From Nocardioides mesophilus (GTDB lineage Bacteria; Actinomycetota; Actinomycetes; Propionibacteriales; Nocardioidaceae): a DNA stretch of 64,000 bases. The notes beneath the pieces were generated by a model. It worked only from the letters and a program-made list of their open reading frames with translations. It had not been told where the DNA came from and searched no databases. A program made the translations under genes and the position numbers. Positions 27,290 to 36,800 of the stretch are shown one piece after another; within the stretch, counting starts at the first letter, position 1; every line of letters starts with the position of its first letter. The stretch spans positions 2,570,501 to 2,634,500 of the forward strand of contig NZ_CP060713.1 of NCBI RefSeq assembly GCF_014395785.1, written 5' to 3'.

Positions 27290-27922
27290 ATGGCCCTCAT
27301 CCACCGAGCGACGCTGACGCCTTCCAAGCTGGAGCTGCTGACCGCCTGGCTGCCCGGCCGTCCCTGGTCCGGTGGCGGGCACGTCGTCGAGCAGGGTCTC
27401 GAGCAGCTGGGCGCCTACCGGTTCGACGACCCGGCGGGGGAGGTCGGCATCGAGGCCTTGCTGCTGCGAGCGGCCGACGGGAGGGTGCTGCACGTCCCGG
27501 TGACCTACCGGGGCGAACCGCTGGAGGGCGCCGAGGAGTTCCTGGTCGGCACCACCGATCACTCCGTCCTGGGGACCCGCTGGGTCTACGACGGCTGCGG
27601 CGACCCGGTCTGGGTGAGCGCGCTCGCCACGGCCGTGCTCGGTGGCAGCACCGGGTCCGAGGAGCTGGTCGAGGTCGACGGGCAGCTCGAGCCGCGGCGA
27701 CCCACGGCGAGCGTCGTGGGAAGCGGCTCCGGGGACACGCCGGTGGGCCGGATCGACAGGCTCAGCAGCCACGACGACGGTCCGACGACGGTGGTCCGGG
27801 CCGGTGCCCTCGAGATCGTGCTCGTTCGGGTGGTCGGCGCCGAGGTGGACGCCGGGCAGACGCTCACCGGACGCTGGGACGGCGGCGGTCCCGCGTTCCT
27901 GGCCGAGGTCCGCGCGACCTGA
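27290..27922 (+). CDS. Maltokinase N-terminal cap-like domain protein
   Basis: A 210-aa protein resembling the free-standing form of the N-terminal cap domain of maltokinases: LIHRATLTPSKLELLTAWLPGRPW, then VGIEALLLRAADGRVLHVPVTYRG and HSVLGTRWVYDGCGDPVW. The kinase catalytic lobes are absent. These orphan cap proteins are common in actinobacteria and have no assigned activity. ATG 27290 lies 6 nt after TAGGGT with no Shine-Dalgarno. A starch-type amylase and treY occur elsewhere in the window but not next to it. Confidence 0.7.
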   Translation: MALIHRATLTPSKLELLTAWLPGRPWSGGGHVVEQGLEQLGAYRFDDPAGEVGIEALLLRAADGRVLHVPVTYRGEPLEGAEEFLVGTTDHSVLGTRWVYDGCGDPVWVSALATAVLGGSTGSEELVEVDGQLEPRRPTASVVGSGSGDTPVGRIDRLSSHDDGPTTVVRAGALEIVLVRVVGAEVDAGQTLTGRWDGGGPAFLAEVRAT

Positions 27923-27976
27923 CCCTGGCGCCGGACGGACGACGGCGAGACCTGACGGCGAAGCCGGGCTGGCGGG

Positions 27977-28120
27977 TCAGCGCTGCGACGCGGAGGGCGG
28001 GAGCTCGTGCCGGCGCAGCGCCTGCAGGGCGGCGGCGCGCCGCTGCCGGCGTCGCCTGCGCTCCCGGCGCTCCGGCGAGACGGAGAGCTGCGCGAAGGTC
28101 GCCATCGGGTGTGGTGTCAT
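27977..28120 (-). CDS. Possible small Arg-rich protein
   Basis: A 47-codon frame beginning MTPHPMATFAQLSVSPERRE, followed by a run of Arg-rich residues and ending PPSASQR. The ATG is preceded only by a weak CAGGGG. The stretch between the cap-like gene and the copper protein is otherwise empty. In a GC-rich genome an Arg-rich short frame can arise by chance, so this is offered as a candidate only. Confidence 0.3.
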   Translation of the reverse strand: MTPHPMATFAQLSVSPERRERRRRRQRRAAALQALRRHELPPSASQR

Positions 28121-28186
28121 GCCCCTGAGGAGCGACTCGGCCCCGCCCTGATACGCGTCGCGCGTCGACGTACCCGGTCATCACAC

Positions 28187-30910
28187 CTAGGGACGCACGT
28201 CGAACAGCCCGTGCGCACCGCGCTCGGCGTCGACCATCACGTGCGAGACGAACGGGTAGTGCCCCGCCTCGGGGAAGCTCAGCTCGACGAAACCGCCCTG
28301 CGCCGGTTGCAGCGCGAGGCTCTGCGAACCACCCGCTCCGGCGCCCGGCCGCAGCAGGTAGGCGCCCTCGGCGTAGACGGTGTCGAACTGCCCGCCGACC
28401 ACGTGGAAGGACGTCGCCCGGTTCGGGCCGGCGTCCAGCACCCAGATCCGGACCCGCTCGCCGACCCGGACCGCGAGCGGCCGGTGGTCGTACTGGTGGG
28501 CGTAGCCGTTGAAGACCACCGCGTCGGGCCGCTCGGCCTGCAGCTTCCCCATGTCGACCGGACCGCCGTCGGCGCCGAGGTAGAGCTCGGACTGGGCGAG
28601 CACGTAGCTGCGGTCCACCCCCGGCAGGCCCGGCGGCTCGATCACCACCGCCCCGAAGAGTCCGTTGGCGATGTGCGCCGACATCGGCATCGACGAGCAG
28701 TGGTACATCCACACCCCCGCCCGGGTCGCCCGGAACCGGTAGACCAGCGACCCGCCCGGCGCGATCGTGCGCATCGGCCGGTCCGGCGCCAGCGACCCGG
28801 CGTGGAAGTCGATCGAGTGCCCGATGGTGCCGTCGTTGACCAGGGTGATCACGAAGACGTCGCCGACCCGGCCGTGCAGCACCGGGCCCGGTGCGCTGCC
28901 GTCGAAGGTCCACAGCCGCTGGGTCACACCGGGCGCGACCTCGCGGTCCAGCTCCCGGACGGTGAGGGTACGGCGGTGCACCCGGGCGGCCTCGAGCGGC
29001 GGCAGCACGGCGTCGTGGGCGACGAAGCCGGGATCCGGAGCGGCCAGGAAGTCCGGCGCGACCGCCCGGGGTACGTCGTCGCGCGGAGCGGCGGGGGACG
29101 CGGACGGCTCCGCGCCGTGCGTCATTGCCGCGCCGGCCGGACCGTGCGCGTGGTCCGCGTGGCCGCCCGCGCCGGAGGCCGCGTCGCCCGTCCCGGTGAC
29201 GTCGATGTGCAGCACCATGCCCATCTGGCGGTGCCCGACCACCGAGCACCAGCCCTCGACGTCCCGGCCGACGACGCCGACGTCGAGCCGGGCCGACGCG
29301 CCGGGGGCGAGCCGGCCGCTGGTGGCGCCCGAGTCCAGCACCAGGTCGTGGACGTCCTCGTGGTCGGTGTTGGTGACCTCGATGACCAGCCGGTTGCCGG
29401 CCGGGACGGAGACGGTGCCGGGGGTGAAGCGCATGTTCGCCGCCTCGACCCGCACCGTGGTGGTCGCTCCGGTGGCGCTCACCCCCGCGGAGGCCGCGGC
29501 CGCTGTTCCGCCGCCGGGCAGCGCGCCGGGGTCGAGGGCCACGCCGACCGCGACGGCGAGCACCACCGCGGCCAGGCCGGTGGCGGCGAGGCCGTGCACC
29601 TGCCCGGGCGGTCGCTCCCCGGACGGCGCCGCCGGGCCGCGGGGGCGACGCCGAGGGGGCTCCGCCGGCGGGTCCTCCGGTGGGTGCACCGGGGATGCCG
29701 ACCGGGCCCGCCGCGACGCCCGCAGCGCCGCGAAGAGCAGCGGCACGAACGCCGCGAGCGCAACCAGCACCAGCGCCGAGCAGATCACCCGGACCAGGCT
29801 CGGCACCGGAAGCGCGCAGACCAGCAGCCCTGCGTTCGCGGTCGTCACCCGCAGCGCCGCGCCGCGGTCCAGGACCGTGTTCGCGGCCCGCACCGGAGCC
29901 GGCCCGCCGCCCAGCGCGACCGGGACCAGGTAGGACAGCGCCCCCAGCAGGACCTGGGCCGCGAACCCCGCGGCCAGGAACGGGGTGAGCCAGGAGAAGC
30001 GGTCGCCGGCGACCACCCAGGACGGGGCGGTGGCCAGGCCGACGGCGAGGGCCGCCAGGCAGCCGACCAGCCAGAGCACCCCGGCCAGCACCGACCAGGT
30101 CGGGAACGAGTGGGGCGGCCGGGTGCGGGCGGCGACGGCCAGCGGTGCCGCCAGCAGCGCGACGCCGGCGAGGTAGCCGACCAGGCCGAGCGCGGCCACC
30201 GGTCGCAGCCCCCACAGTGCGGCGAGCGCGGTCACGACCACGGACCCGGCGAGCACCGGCAGCGCCCGCCGGGCGGCCGCCTCGGACCCGGCGGCGATGC
30301 GGGTGCGCAGCATCGTCGGCCACAGCGTCACCAGGGTGCCGAGCACGGTGAGCCCCATCCAGCCGAGCAGGTTCACCGTCGCGTGCGCGACCACGACCTG
30401 CTCGTGCAGCGGATCGCCCAGCCCGCGGGCGAGCACGGTGCCCAGCGTCGCCCCGACCGGCAGGAAGCACGCCGCGGCCACGTAGTAGCGCACCGTCACC
30501 CCGAACCGGGACGGCAGCGACCGGCGCATCAGCAGCACCAGCGAGACCCCGTGCCAGACGACGGCGCCGGCCACCGCGCCGGCCCCCAGGACGGTGACCG
30601 GCCAGACGTCGCCGACGACCCCGGTCACCACCGCCAGGACCCCGAGGTTGAGCAGCAGCAACCGGATCGACTGCACCCGGCGCTCGCCCTCCCGCGGGGA
30701 GGCATGCAGCAGCGCGTCGGCGAAGTGCCGGCTCCACACCAGGATCGCGTGGCTGGCGGCGCCGAGCAGCAGCAGGTGGATCATCAGCCAGCGCGGCGCC
30801 GGCACGAACGGGTGCGCCAGCGCGACGCCGACCAGGGCCAGCAGCCACAGCACCACCGGGAGGTCGCGCAGCGGCCAGAACCCGCGGCTCGAGGCCGTGC
30901 CGCGGCTCAC
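28187..30910 (-). CDS. Membrane-anchored NirK-like multicopper protein (three-part fusion)
   Basis: A 907-aa protein. Residues 1 to about 430 form about twelve hydrophobic segments resembling NnrS-type membrane proteins. A cupredoxin follows (about 500-590) with a type 1 copper set (VHDLVL and WCSVVGHRQMGM). The last 300 residues form a two-domain copper nitrite reductase. In that last part H703, H737 and H836 fit the type 2 site and D701 the catalytic Asp; H698, C738 and H746 fit type 1. The axial position is L751 (HIANGL) instead of the usual Met. GTG 30910 overlaps the upstream gene (GTGA). Nitrite reduction or another copper-oxidase activity is possible. Confidence 0.85.
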   Translation of the reverse strand: MSRGTASSRGFWPLRDLPVVLWLLALVGVALAHPFVPAPRWLMIHLLLLGAASHAILVWSRHFADALLHASPREGERRVQSIRLLLLNLGVLAVVTGVVGDVWPVTVLGAGAVAGAVVWHGVSLVLLMRRSLPSRFGVTVRYYVAAACFLPVGATLGTVLARGLGDPLHEQVVVAHATVNLLGWMGLTVLGTLVTLWPTMLRTRIAAGSEAAARRALPVLAGSVVVTALAALWGLRPVAALGLVGYLAGVALLAAPLAVAARTRPPHSFPTWSVLAGVLWLVGCLAALAVGLATAPSWVVAGDRFSWLTPFLAAGFAAQVLLGALSYLVPVALGGGPAPVRAANTVLDRGAALRVTTANAGLLVCALPVPSLVRVICSALVLVALAAFVPLLFAALRASRRARSASPVHPPEDPPAEPPRRRPRGPAAPSGERPPGQVHGLAATGLAAVVLAVAVGVALDPGALPGGGTAAAASAGVSATGATTTVRVEAANMRFTPGTVSVPAGNRLVIEVTNTDHEDVHDLVLDSGATSGRLAPGASARLDVGVVGRDVEGWCSVVGHRQMGMVLHIDVTGTGDAASGAGGHADHAHGPAGAAMTHGAEPSASPAAPRDDVPRAVAPDFLAAPDPGFVAHDAVLPPLEAARVHRRTLTVRELDREVAPGVTQRLWTFDGSAPGPVLHGRVGDVFVITLVNDGTIGHSIDFHAGSLAPDRPMRTIAPGGSLVYRFRATRAGVWMYHCSSMPMSAHIANGLFGAVVIEPPGLPGVDRSYVLAQSELYLGADGGPVDMGKLQAERPDAVVFNGYAHQYDHRPLAVRVGERVRIWVLDAGPNRATSFHVVGGQFDTVYAEGAYLLRPGAGAGGSQSLALQPAQGGFVELSFPEAGHYPFVSHVMVDAERGAHGLFDVRP

Positions 30911-32037
30911 CGCCGGCTCCGGGTCGACGCGCACCAGGCGGCCGTCGCGACGAAGAGCAGCAGGGCGGTGACGTTGAGGGCGCCGCCGACCTGCCACGCG
31001 GACTGCCGCCCCAGCGCGTCACCGGCCCACAACCTCAGCACCAGCGAGAGGTGCAGCAGCGCGACGGGCGCCAGCAGCGCGGGCCGGTAGGGCAGCGGCC
31101 GGCGCAGGACCGCCGGCAGGATCACCGGCGCGTGCGCCATGATCATCGAGAGCGTGAAGCCGAGGAAGACCGCGTGCACCACGACGTCGTACCGGACGCC
31201 CTCGGTGGCGGCGCCGCCCAGCGCCCACGTGGTGCCGGCCACGGCCAGCCAGAAGTAGCCGGCGAGCATGCACAGGGCCATGTAGCGGGCGAGCCCGTCG
31301 GCCCGCACCAGCCGCCGCGCCACGTCGTGGAAGGCCAGCCAGCCGACCAGGCCGAGCAGCGCGACCCCGAGCAGCGGGTAGCCGGCGCCCGGCCAGAGCA
31401 GGGCGGCGGTCACCCCGGCGACCAGGACGGCCGAGAGCAGCAGCAGCACCGTGCCGGCCGTCGGTCCCATCGCCAGGCGGGCCAGCTCGAGGCGCTCGCC
31501 GCCGATCGTGAGCACGACGAAGCCCATCAGCCACGGGAGCAGGACCGGCACGCCGACGCCGCCGAGCCAGAGGGCGAGCGCGCCGACGCCGAGCACCGCG
31601 CCGAACGCCTGGACCAGCACGGAGTCGTCGCGCTGCCGCCGCCACAACGGGACGTAGACACCGACCAACGCGACCGCACCGCCGAGCAGCACCCCGCGAC
31701 CGAGCACCAGCGGCGCGGGGGAGACCAGCAGCAGCCCGCCGGCGCCCAGGAGGCCGGGTGCCGCGAAGCCGGCCGGCCGGCGCAGCGCCACCGCGCGCTC
31801 CAACGCGATCGTGGTGCCCACGAAGCCGAAGACCAGCAGCATGCCGTGCACATCCGGCAGCCGGTCGGTGCTGACCGGGGCCGGCAGGCCGAGCAGCATG
31901 AGCGCGGCGTCCAGGCCGGCCAGCATCGCCACGCCGGCCGGGACCAGGAAGACCGCGCGTCGCCACCGGCCCGGGGCGGCGGGCTGCACCGTTGCGGGGG
32001 CGGTGGCGGGGTCCAGCGCCCCGAGGGTCGAGGTCAT
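30907..32037 (-). CDS. NnrS-like polytopic membrane protein
   Basis: A 376-aa protein with about eleven to twelve hydrophobic segments. Conserved His/Gly patterns, LPDVHGMLLVFGFVGTTIAL and VVVHAVFLGFTLSMIMAHAP, are in the style of NnrS, a heme-copper membrane protein linked to nitric-oxide stress. Similar membrane segments form the front of the downstream copper protein, suggesting an old duplication. It overlaps the HTH regulator upstream and the copper protein downstream by four bases each, so the three are one translational unit. Confidence 0.75.
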   Translation of the reverse strand: MTSTLGALDPATAPATVQPAAPGRWRRAVFLVPAGVAMLAGLDAALMLLGLPAPVSTDRLPDVHGMLLVFGFVGTTIALERAVALRRPAGFAAPGLLGAGGLLLVSPAPLVLGRGVLLGGAVALVGVYVPLWRRQRDDSVLVQAFGAVLGVGALALWLGGVGVPVLLPWLMGFVVLTIGGERLELARLAMGPTAGTVLLLLSAVLVAGVTAALLWPGAGYPLLGVALLGLVGWLAFHDVARRLVRADGLARYMALCMLAGYFWLAVAGTTWALGGAATEGVRYDVVVHAVFLGFTLSMIMAHAPVILPAVLRRPLPYRPALLAPVALLHLSLVLRLWAGDALGRQSAWQVGGALNVTALLLFVATAAWCASTRSRR

Positions 32038-32798
32038 CGCCCGGCCCCGGGGTCGAGCAGGTGCAGCCGGCAGGCCCCCGGCTCGGCGAAGGGCACCAGG
32101 TCGGTGCCGGCGGGGTCGGCGCCGTACTCCTCGAGCGCCCCGCGGACGATCCCGAGGTGCACCCCGCAGACGATGTCGGGATGGCGGTGCGCGGCCTCGA
32201 GCAGCGGGCAGCGGGTCAGGCGTACGACGGTCGCGTCCTCATCCGCCTCGGGAGCGAAGCCGACCTCGTCGAGCAGGGCCAGCACCCGGCGGCGCCCGGC
32301 GAGGCCGTCGGGGCCGCCCGGTCCGTCCGGGCCGTCCGGCTCGCGGCCGGAAGCGTCCGCGACGGCACGGGCCTGCGCCAGCTCGTGGCCCCACTCGGTG
32401 CCGGCGGCGATGGCGTCCTCGCGCGGCGTGCTGCTGCTGCGGTGGATCGCGGAGGCCAGCGCGGAGGCCAGCCCGGCGTACTCCGACCGGCCGGGGGAGT
32501 CCTCGGCGCCGGTCGCCTCGTAGAGCCACGCCGGCCGGCCGCGCCCGTTCGGCTCCGCGCGGTGCCGCCGGACCAGGCCGTGCCGCTCGAGCGCGTCCAG
32601 GTGCTCGCGGAGCGTGTTCGCGTGCAGCCCGGTCGCGGCGGTCAGCGCGGCCATCGTGGTGGCTTCGGGCTGGTCCTGCAGCACGTCCAGCAGGGCGGCG
32701 CGGGAGCGCGACAGCGCCGGGCGCCGCGCGGCCGGGAAGCTCGGCCGCGGCCCGAGGACCGGCTCGAGCACCGGACCTGGGCCGGGATTCTTTTCCAC
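32034..32798 (-). CDS. HTH regulator with putative Fe-S cysteines (SufR-like)
   Basis: A 254-aa regulator of the COG2345 type. The winged helix (about 28-95) shows TMAALTAATGLHANTLREHL and RHGLVRRHRAEPNGRGRPAWLY. The C-terminal part holds RCPLLEAAHRHPDIVCGVHLG and GACRLHL, so three cysteines are placed like the [Fe-S] ligands of SufR. Such a cluster could sense NO or redox change, which suits its position in a nitrite/NO gene set; this is inference. GTG 32798 lies 7 nt after TACACT and inside a palindrome, so autoregulation is likely. Confidence 0.8.
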   Translation of the reverse strand: MEKNPGPGPVLEPVLGPRPSFPAARRPALSRSRAALLDVLQDQPEATTMAALTAATGLHANTLREHLDALERHGLVRRHRAEPNGRGRPAWLYEATGAEDSPGRSEYAGLASALASAIHRSSSTPREDAIAAGTEWGHELAQARAVADASGREPDGPDGPGGPDGLAGRRRVLALLDEVGFAPEADEDATVVRLTRCPLLEAAHRHPDIVCGVHLGIVRGALEEYGADPAGTDLVPFAEPGACRLHLLDPGAGR

Positions 32799-32820
32799 GG
32801 AGAAAAGTGTAGTAAATTAG
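32790..32820. promoter_or_regulatory. Divergent promoter and palindromic operator candidate
   Basis: An unusually AT-rich island in a GC-rich region. The palindrome CTTTTC-CACGGA-GAAAAG (32790-32807) covers the regulator start codon. Next to it, GTGTAGTAAATTAG gives minus-strand TACACT (-10, 7 nt before GTG 32798) and plus-strand TAAATT (32813-32818), a possible -10 for the hemerythrin gene. The arrangement fits an operator through which the SufR-like protein controls both directions. Confidence 0.5.
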
Positions 32821-32893
32821 CGAGCGAGCCGCCACCCTGACGGCCGAACCCACGTGACCGAGCCGGTCACCGCCCCGACAGGAGCCCCTCTCG

Positions 32894-33712
32894 ATGAACG
32901 ACGTCGTCATCGCCTCGACCGAGGCCGACGCGGCAGCCGCTGCCGCCGTCGAGCAGCACCACGCCCAGATGGCCGGAGCCCTCGCGCTGCGGGTGGAGAC
33001 CCTGGTCGACGCGGCGGCCCGCGCCGACGAGGTGAACGCCCGCGCGGCCCTCGCGGACCTGACCGGCTGGTGCGAGCACGAGCTGGTGCCGCACGCCCTG
33101 GCCGAGGAGCAGGCGATGTACCCCGCCGCCCGGGCCAAGCCCGAGGGCCGGCTGCTCGTGGACGGGATGCTCGCCGAGCACGTCGTGATCACCGGGCTGG
33201 TGCGCGACCTGACCGGGGCGGCCGACCCGGTGCGCGCCGCGGCCACGGCCCGGGCGCTGCAGGTGATCTTCGACAGCCACCTGGCCAAGGAGAACGAGCT
33301 GGTGCTGCCGCTGCTGGCCGCGGCTCCCGACGTGTCCGTCGCGGACCTGCTCGGCGGCATGCACGAGCTGCTCGGCGGCCACGAGCACGGCCACGAGCAC
33401 GGTGCCGAGCAGGCCCAGGCCGGGGAGCCGGCCGGCGGCTGCGGCGGCGCCTGCGGCTGCGGCGAGGTGGACGGCCCGGGCTACCCCGAGCTGGACGCGC
33501 GAGGCGTGCCGCACGCGATCCGGCACGCGACCATCTTCGGGGCGTTGGAGGCGGTGGCCCCCGGCGGCGGCCTGGTGCTGGTGGCCCCGCACGACCCGGT
33601 CCCGCTGCTGGCCCAGGTGGAGCAGCGCTCCCCGGGCCGGTTCGCGGTGGAGTACCTCGAGCGTGGCCCGGAGGCCTGGCGGATCGCGTTCGTCCGCCGT
33701 ACGGCGGCCTGA
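32894..33712 (+). CDS. Hemerythrin-domain protein with DUF2249
   Basis: A 272-aa protein. The N-terminal hemerythrin-like four-helix bundle has candidate di-iron ligands H22/H23, H62, E71/E72, H96, H129 and E133. A linker with GHEHGHEHG (162-170) and GGCGGACGCG (181-190) looks metal-binding. The C-terminal 75 residues are DUF2249 (YPELDARGVPHAIRHATIFG, PVPLLAQVEQRSPGRF). Hemerythrin plus DUF2249 is recurrently found with denitrification and NO-detoxification genes. It is divergent from the regulator-NnrS-NirK unit, so it probably belongs to the same regulon. Confidence 0.85.
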   Translation: MNDVVIASTEADAAAAAAVEQHHAQMAGALALRVETLVDAAARADEVNARAALADLTGWCEHELVPHALAEEQAMYPAARAKPEGRLLVDGMLAEHVVITGLVRDLTGAADPVRAAATARALQVIFDSHLAKENELVLPLLAAAPDVSVADLLGGMHELLGGHEHGHEHGAEQAQAGEPAGGCGGACGCGEVDGPGYPELDARGVPHAIRHATIFGALEAVAPGGGLVLVAPHDPVPLLAQVEQRSPGRFAVEYLERGPEAWRIAFVRRTAA

Positions 33713-33725
33713 CCCGGGGACGATG

Positions 33726-33759
33726 CAGGGAAGGGATGCGAGGGTCGTCCCCTTTCCTG
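33726..33759 (+). terminator. Hairpin after the hemerythrin gene
   Basis: Arms CAGGGAAGGG (33726-33735) and CCCTTTCCTG (33750-33759) pair over 10 bp with one G-T wobble and a 14-base loop. It lies just after the hemerythrin stop and before the amylase promoter (TAGGGT at 33776-33781), so it probably separates the two transcripts. Confidence 0.45.
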
Positions 33760-33816
33760 CCGGGTCGTCCGAGGTTAGGGTGTGGCCGCCCTCACACCTC
33801 TCGGACTGGAGCCTCT

Positions 33817-36800
33817 GTGCATCGATCCCTCATCGCCGCGACCCTGGCCGCTCTCGCCAGCGGCCTGGTGGCGACCGCGGCGCCCGCCCTCGCGGACCAC
33901 ACCGCCGCCCCACCCCCCGACTCCGTCGCCCTGGTCGGCGACCTGCAGACCGAGCTCGGCTGCCCGACCGACTGGGCCCCCGAATGCGCCGCCACCGAGC
34001 TCACCCTCGCCGACGGCGCCTGGACGGGCACCTTCACCGTCCCGGCCGGCGCCTGGGAATACAAGGTCGCGCTGAACGACGCCTGGACCGAGAACTACGG
34101 CGACGGCCAGGACAACCTGAAGCTGAACCTGCTGCACGACGCCCGGCTGGTGTTCCGCTACGACCCGCACAGCCACGCCGTGTCGGTCGCCCCCGCGGCG
34201 GCGCCCAAGCCGGTGAACCGCGCCGACAAGGCGCTCGCCCAGGACAGCCTGCGCGAGGCGCTGACCCGGGAGCGGCTGTACTTCGTGATGGCCGACCGCT
34301 TCGCCAACGGCGACAAGTCCAACGACACCGCCGGGCTCGGCAAGGACCGCCTCGTGTCCGGCTACGACCCCACCGCCACCGGCTTCTACCACGGTGGCGA
34401 CCTCGCGGGGGTGATCGACCGCCTCGACTACATCCAGGGCCTCGGCACCACCGCCATCTGGCTGACGCCCTCGTTCAAGAACAAGCCGGTGCAGGGCGCA
34501 CCGGGCAGCGAGTCGGCCGGCTACCACGGCTACTGGATCACCGACTTCACCAAGATCGACCCGCACCTGGGCAGCAACCGCGACATGGCCCGGCTGGTGA
34601 AGCTGGCCCACAAGCGTGGGCTCAAGGTGTTCTTCGACATCATCACCAACCACACCGCCGACGTGATCGGCTACGACCGCAGCCAGTACGACGCGAGCGG
34701 GAACCTGCCCTACGTGAGCACCGAGGACGAGCCCTACCGCGACGCCGAGGGCAACCCCTTCGACGACCGGGATTACGCCGACGGCAGCAAGCCGTTCCCC
34801 GAGGTGAACCTCGACTCCTTCCCCTACAAGCCGGTGGTGCCCCAGGCCGAGCAGGACGAGAAGGTCCCCGCCTGGCTGAACGACCCGCGCTACTACCACA
34901 ACCGCGGCACCTCGACCTTCTCCGGTGAGAGCAACACCTACGGCGACTTCCCGTCGGGGCCCTACTCGGCCCTCGACGACCTGTGGACCGAGCATCCCCG
35001 CGTGGTCCGCGGCATGGAGGACATCTACAAGACCTGGGTGCGTCAGGTCGGCATCGACGGCTTCCGGATCGACACCGTCAAGCACAACAACATGGAGTTC
35101 TGGCAGCAGTTCTCCCCGGCGCTGACCGACTACGCCGCCGAGCAGGGCAACAAGGACTTCTTCATGTTCGGCGAGGTCTACGACGCGAGCTCGAAGTTCG
35201 TCTCGCAGTACACCACCGAGGGCCGGCTCCAGGCCGCCGTCGACTTCGGCTTCCAGGCCAACGCCACCGGCTTCGCCAAGGGTGGCGCCACCGACGCGCT
35301 GCGCGACTTCTACGCCGAGGACGACTGGTACACCGACGCGGACTCCAACGCCTACCAGCTGCCCACGTTCCTGGGGAACCACGACATGGGCCGGATCGGC
35401 AGCTTCCTGCGCCAGAACACCGACGGCTGGTCCGAGCGGCAGCTGCTGCGCCGCGACGAGCTCGCCCACAGCCTGATGTACCTCACCCGCGGCCAGCCGG
35501 TCGTCTACTACGGCGACGAGCAGGGCTTCTCCGCCCCGGCCGACGTCCCCGGCGGCATCGGTGACCAGCGGGCCCGCGAGGACATGTTCCCCAGCAAGGT
35601 CGACCTGTACAACGGCTACGACCTGATCGGCTCCGACGACACCACCGCGCAGAGCAACTTCCACCCGAACCGGCCGCTCTACAAGCACATCGCCCGGCTG
35701 GCCCGGGTGCGCGCGGCCCACCCGGTGCTCGCCGACGGTGCGCAGGTGCACCGCTACTCCACCGACGGGCCCGGCATCTACGCGTTCAGCCGGGTCGACC
35801 CGCAGAAGCGGCGCGAGTTCGTGGTCGCGGTCAACAACAGCGGGTCGACGGCCCGCGCCACGTTCGACACCTTCAGCCCCCAGACCCGCTTCGGCCGGGT
35901 CTGGGCCTCCCCGTGGGGTGGCAGCCCCCGGGCCCGGCACACCGACCGGTCGGGTCAGGTGACCCTCCGGGTGCCGGCGTACGGCGCGGTGGTCTACCGC
36001 GCGGACAAGCGGATCCCGGACGACGGGGCCGCTCCGGTGGTCACCCTCGACTCGCTGGAGAACGGCGGCATCGTGGGCGGTCGCGCCGAGATCGGCGCCT
36101 CCGTCGCCAGCGACAGCTTCACCCAGGTCTCCTTCGGGTGGCGCCCGGTGGGGGAGAAGGGCTGGCGTCCGCTCGGCACCGACGACAACGCGCCGTTCCG
36201 GGTCTTCCACGACGTGCGCGACCTGCCGTTCGGCACGCTCGTGGAGTACCGCGCGGTGGTGCGCGACGCCGACGGCGACCTCGCGGTCGACCAGCGGTAC
36301 GGCGTCGTGGGCGAGCCGCCGAAGCAGGACACCACCCCTGACTGGGGCGGGCCGGTCACCCAGCCGACCTCCGTGTCGGTGCCCGGCATGTTCAACAGCG
36401 AGGTCGGCTGCACCGAGGACTGGCAGCCCACCTGCGCGGCGATCCAGCTCGGCCTCGACGAGGAGGACGGTGTCTGGTCCAAGACCTTCACCGACCAGCA
36501 GACGATCCCGCAGGGGGGTCACGGCTACAAGGTGGCCGTCGACTCGCTCGTCCACCCGAACGACCCGTGGGCGGAGAACTACGGCGCCGGGGGTGTCCCG
36601 AACGGCGACAACATCACCCTCGACGCCGACGGCGGGCCGATCACCTTCTGGTACAGCCACGCCACCCACTGGGTCACCAACAGCATCGACACCCCGCACC
36701 TGTACGTCGCCGCCGGCGACTTCCAGAGCGAGCTCGGCTGCGGGGCGGACGACGACCCGACCTGCCTGCGGTCCTGGCTGCAGGACCCGGACGGGGACGG

